This document shows positions 30,362 through 32,013 of a stretch of DNA of 32,013 bases, piece by piece (within the stretch, counting starts at the first letter, position 1; each line of letters opens with the position of its first letter). Under the pieces are notes generated by a model. The model was not told where the DNA came from, did not search any database, and saw only the letters and a list, made by a program, of their open reading frames with translations. Origin of the DNA: an uncultured Mollicutes bacterium (GTDB lineage: Bacteria; Bacillota_I; Bacilli_A; Acholeplasmatales; Anaeroplasmataceae); the NCBI GenBank assembly GCA_900540175.1, contig UQFG01000020.1, forward strand, positions 1 to 32,013. Reading direction: 5' to 3'. Made by a program: the position numbers and the translations under genes.

Positions 30362-32013
30362 GTGCTGTTACAACTGAAAATCAAAAATTTTGCGATTATT
30401 GATGATTTGGAAGTGAATTTTAAAGAAGGAATGACGGTTTTAACCGGAGAAACCGGTGCGGGAAAATCATTGATTATCGACAGTATTTCGCTTCTTTTGG
30501 GGCAGCGGGCCGATAGCGATATGATTCGTTACGGAGCAAAAGAGGCTCGGATTGAAGGTGTTTTTCAAACGGACAAGCCTTCTGTTTTCGCTTTGTTGGA
30601 ACGATTCGGCATCAAGGGCGATTCGATTACGATTAAAAGAATTCTTTCTGTTGGCGGCAAAAATGTCATTCAAGTCAACCAAACCAATATTTCGCTGATG
30701 CAATTGCGGCAGATTGCCGTTTTACTGGCGGATATTCATACGCAAAACGATACGTATCGTTTATTTAATCCGGAATCTTATTTTGAATTGATCACACCCA
30801 AAGAAGATGGCAACTACGATGCGCTTTTTGCGACTTATTCTCTTTCTTATCTTAAATATCTAGAAGAGTTGAAACAGTACCAAAAAATTTTAAAAGGGCA
30901 GAAAGAAAGCATGGAGCATTTGGATCGTTTACGGTTTGAAATGCAGGAATTAAGCAGTCTGCATCTTTATGAAGGAATCGATGAAGAACTGGAAAAAACG
31001 GTGTTGAAATTGCAGAATTACGATAAAATCTTTTCTTCTTTATCCGGTGCGTATCAATGTCTGGAAAATGAATATTTTTCTTTGGAACAACTTTACCGAG
31101 CTTCTTCCGAGTTGGAAAAAATCAAATCGTTGGATCAAAGTTTTCAAGACGATCAGGAAAAATTATTGGATTCCTATTATCTTTTGGATGAAATCAAACA
31201 ACACCTCTTTAAAGAACTTCGGATGATGGATTACAGCGAAGCGGAATTAAATCAGGCAACCGAACGGTTATTGGAAATCGAAAAGGCGAAAACCAAATAC
31301 GGGAAATGCGTCCGCGAATTAATCGCTTATTTAGAAGAAATCAAGTTGGAAATTGCGTTAAACGAGAATTACGATGCTGTTTTAGATACGCAAAAGAAAA
31401 CCGTTATCCAATTATACGAACAGGTGAAAAAAAACGCCCTGTTGCTTTCGGACTATCGAAAAAAACATTGTTTGAAGATCGAAGCGGGAATTTTAAAAGA
31501 GTGTCGGGCGTTGGATTTGGAACAAACTGCCTTTTCCATTCATTTTTCTTCGACATTGAAAGAAGATCCGTTCGATTCCGAGCAGTTTGATGGAAACGGC
31601 ATCGATCGCGTGGATTTTTTGATCAGTTTCAATGACGGCGAACCCAAACATTCGTTGCATAAAGTCGCATCCGGCGGAGAAATGTCCAGAGTGATGCTGG
31701 CTTTTAAAAGTTATTTTGCGGCGGAGAATCGGTATGCTGTGATGGTGTTTGATGAAATCGATACCGGTGTATCGGGGGCGACCGCAAAGAAAATCGCTTT
31801 GAAATTGTTGCAGATTTCCAAAGGATCGCAAGTTCTTTGTATCACGCATTTGCCGCAGGTTGCCGCTATAGGAGATTGGCATATTCGCATTTATAAAAGA
31901 CGAAACGACGGCCGCACAACAACGCATATAGAAGAACTGGATTTTGAGGCTCGAATGGAAGAAGTGGCTTTGATGTTATCGGGAGATAAGATGTCAGTTT
32001 ATAGATCGGAAGA
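30362..32013 (+). CDS. recN: DNA repair protein RecN (3' end outside window)
   Basis: RecN is an SMC-like ATPase that gathers broken DNA ends. The frame is open for 550 codons to the window end, close to the family's full length. The start LLQLKIKNFAIIDDLEVNF is the family's N terminus. Walker A is TGETGAGKS, a long coiled coil fills the middle (about 150-390), then the signature SGGEMSRVMLAFK, Walker B MVFDEIDTGVSG and ITHLPQVAA. The start is GTG 30362, preceded in frame by a TGA at 30356-30358, so no longer reading is possible. GAAAGGAAG lies ~11 nt upstream and is better placed for a short out-of-frame ATG at 30355. The usual DIHGQHEHQ motif reads DIHTQNDTY. Confidence 0.95.
   Translation, partial: MLLQLKIKNFAIIDDLEVNFKEGMTVLTGETGAGKSLIIDSISLLLGQRADSDMIRYGAKEARIEGVFQTDKPSVFALLERFGIKGDSITIKRILSVGGKNVIQVNQTNISLMQLRQIAVLLADIHTQNDTYRLFNPESYFELITPKEDGNYDALFATYSLSYLKYLEELKQYQKILKGQKESMEHLDRLRFEMQELSSLHLYEGIDEELEKTVLKLQNYDKIFSSLSGAYQCLENEYFSLEQLYRASSELEKIKSLDQSFQDDQEKLLDSYYLLDEIKQHLFKELRMMDYSEAELNQATERLLEIEKAKTKYGKCVRELIAYLEEIKLEIALNENYDAVLDTQKKTVIQLYEQVKKNALLLSDYRKKHCLKIEAGILKECRALDLEQTAFSIHFSSTLKEDPFDSEQFDGNGIDRVDFLISFNDGEPKHSLHKVASGGEMSRVMLAFKSYFAAENRYAVMVFDEIDTGVSGATAKKIALKLLQISKGSQVLCITHLPQVAAIGDWHIRIYKRRNDGRTTTHIEELDFEARMEEVALMLSGDKMSVYRSE

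Noticed and set aside
31306..31927. ORFs on both strands near the right end
   Set aside because: They are shadows of recN, which is open in its own frame through the whole stretch with clear Walker B and signature motifs.

Overview
The window looks like the chromosome of a walled, low-GC Gram-positive bacterium (Bacillota). The evidence is RecU next to a class A penicillin-binding protein, an RNase J-family protein, a long RSH (p)ppGpp enzyme, a nusB-xseA-xseB-tlyA-recN cluster, AAGGAGG-type ribosome binding sites, and TGA used only as a stop. Several genes use a recurring GGTGAT-type Shine-Dalgarno sequence. A lineage near Erysipelotrichia or another Mollicutes-related member of the Bacilli would fit, but this is inference from gene content.

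Region 1 (1-3193) is an AT-rich accessory segment whose right end meets the 3' end of a tRNA-Arg(UCU) gene. It holds the end of an Rhs/YD-repeat polymorphic toxin, a probable immunity gene, a truncated IS1182-type transposase, a second immunity-like gene without a toxin, and a frameshifted Rhs core fragment. A direct repeat of about 95 bp follows each immunity-like gene. Together this reads as an eroded toxin/immunity cassette array.

Region 2 (3194-8797) contains a coiled-coil protein of unknown function, the Mg2+ channel MgtE with a possible overlapping leader ORF, the DNA repair methyltransferase Ogt, and the convergent recU-pbp1A pair.

Region 3 (8916-13670) starts with a stand-alone starch/glycogen-binding domain (CBM20). 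Three genes follow in the same relative order as Bacillus subtilis spoVFA ... rnjB ... spoIIIE: a dipicolinate-synthase-A-like protein, an RNase J-like protein and an FtsK/SpoIIIE-like protein. All three frames are intact, but each lacks residues needed for the family's chemistry (Rossmann glycine, metal ligands, Walker A and B). This set of apparent pseudoenzymes is the most unusual part of the window.

Region 4 (13667-22340) carries rarA/mgsA, a TIGR04086-type membrane protein, a YetF-like protein, a SpoVB-like flippase that overlaps yetF by 134 bp tail to tail, then apt-rel-dtd and a large unknown membrane protein. The spoVB/TIGR04086/apt/rel/dtd/rarA grouping recalls one B. subtilis chromosomal neighbourhood.

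Region 5 (22351-27724) has rimO, trmL, trxA and a thioredoxin-reductase-like flavoprotein lacking the usual NADPH motif, then a small unknown protein, a ZIP metal transporter and a D,D-carboxypeptidase. Region 6 (27803-32013) is the tightly packed nusB-xseA-xseB-tlyA-recN operon, with recN cut by the window end. Most genes serve core housekeeping: envelope synthesis, stringent response, tRNA and ribosome modification, redox and DNA repair. The novelty lies in the Rhs array, the pseudoenzyme trio and a few unknown proteins.
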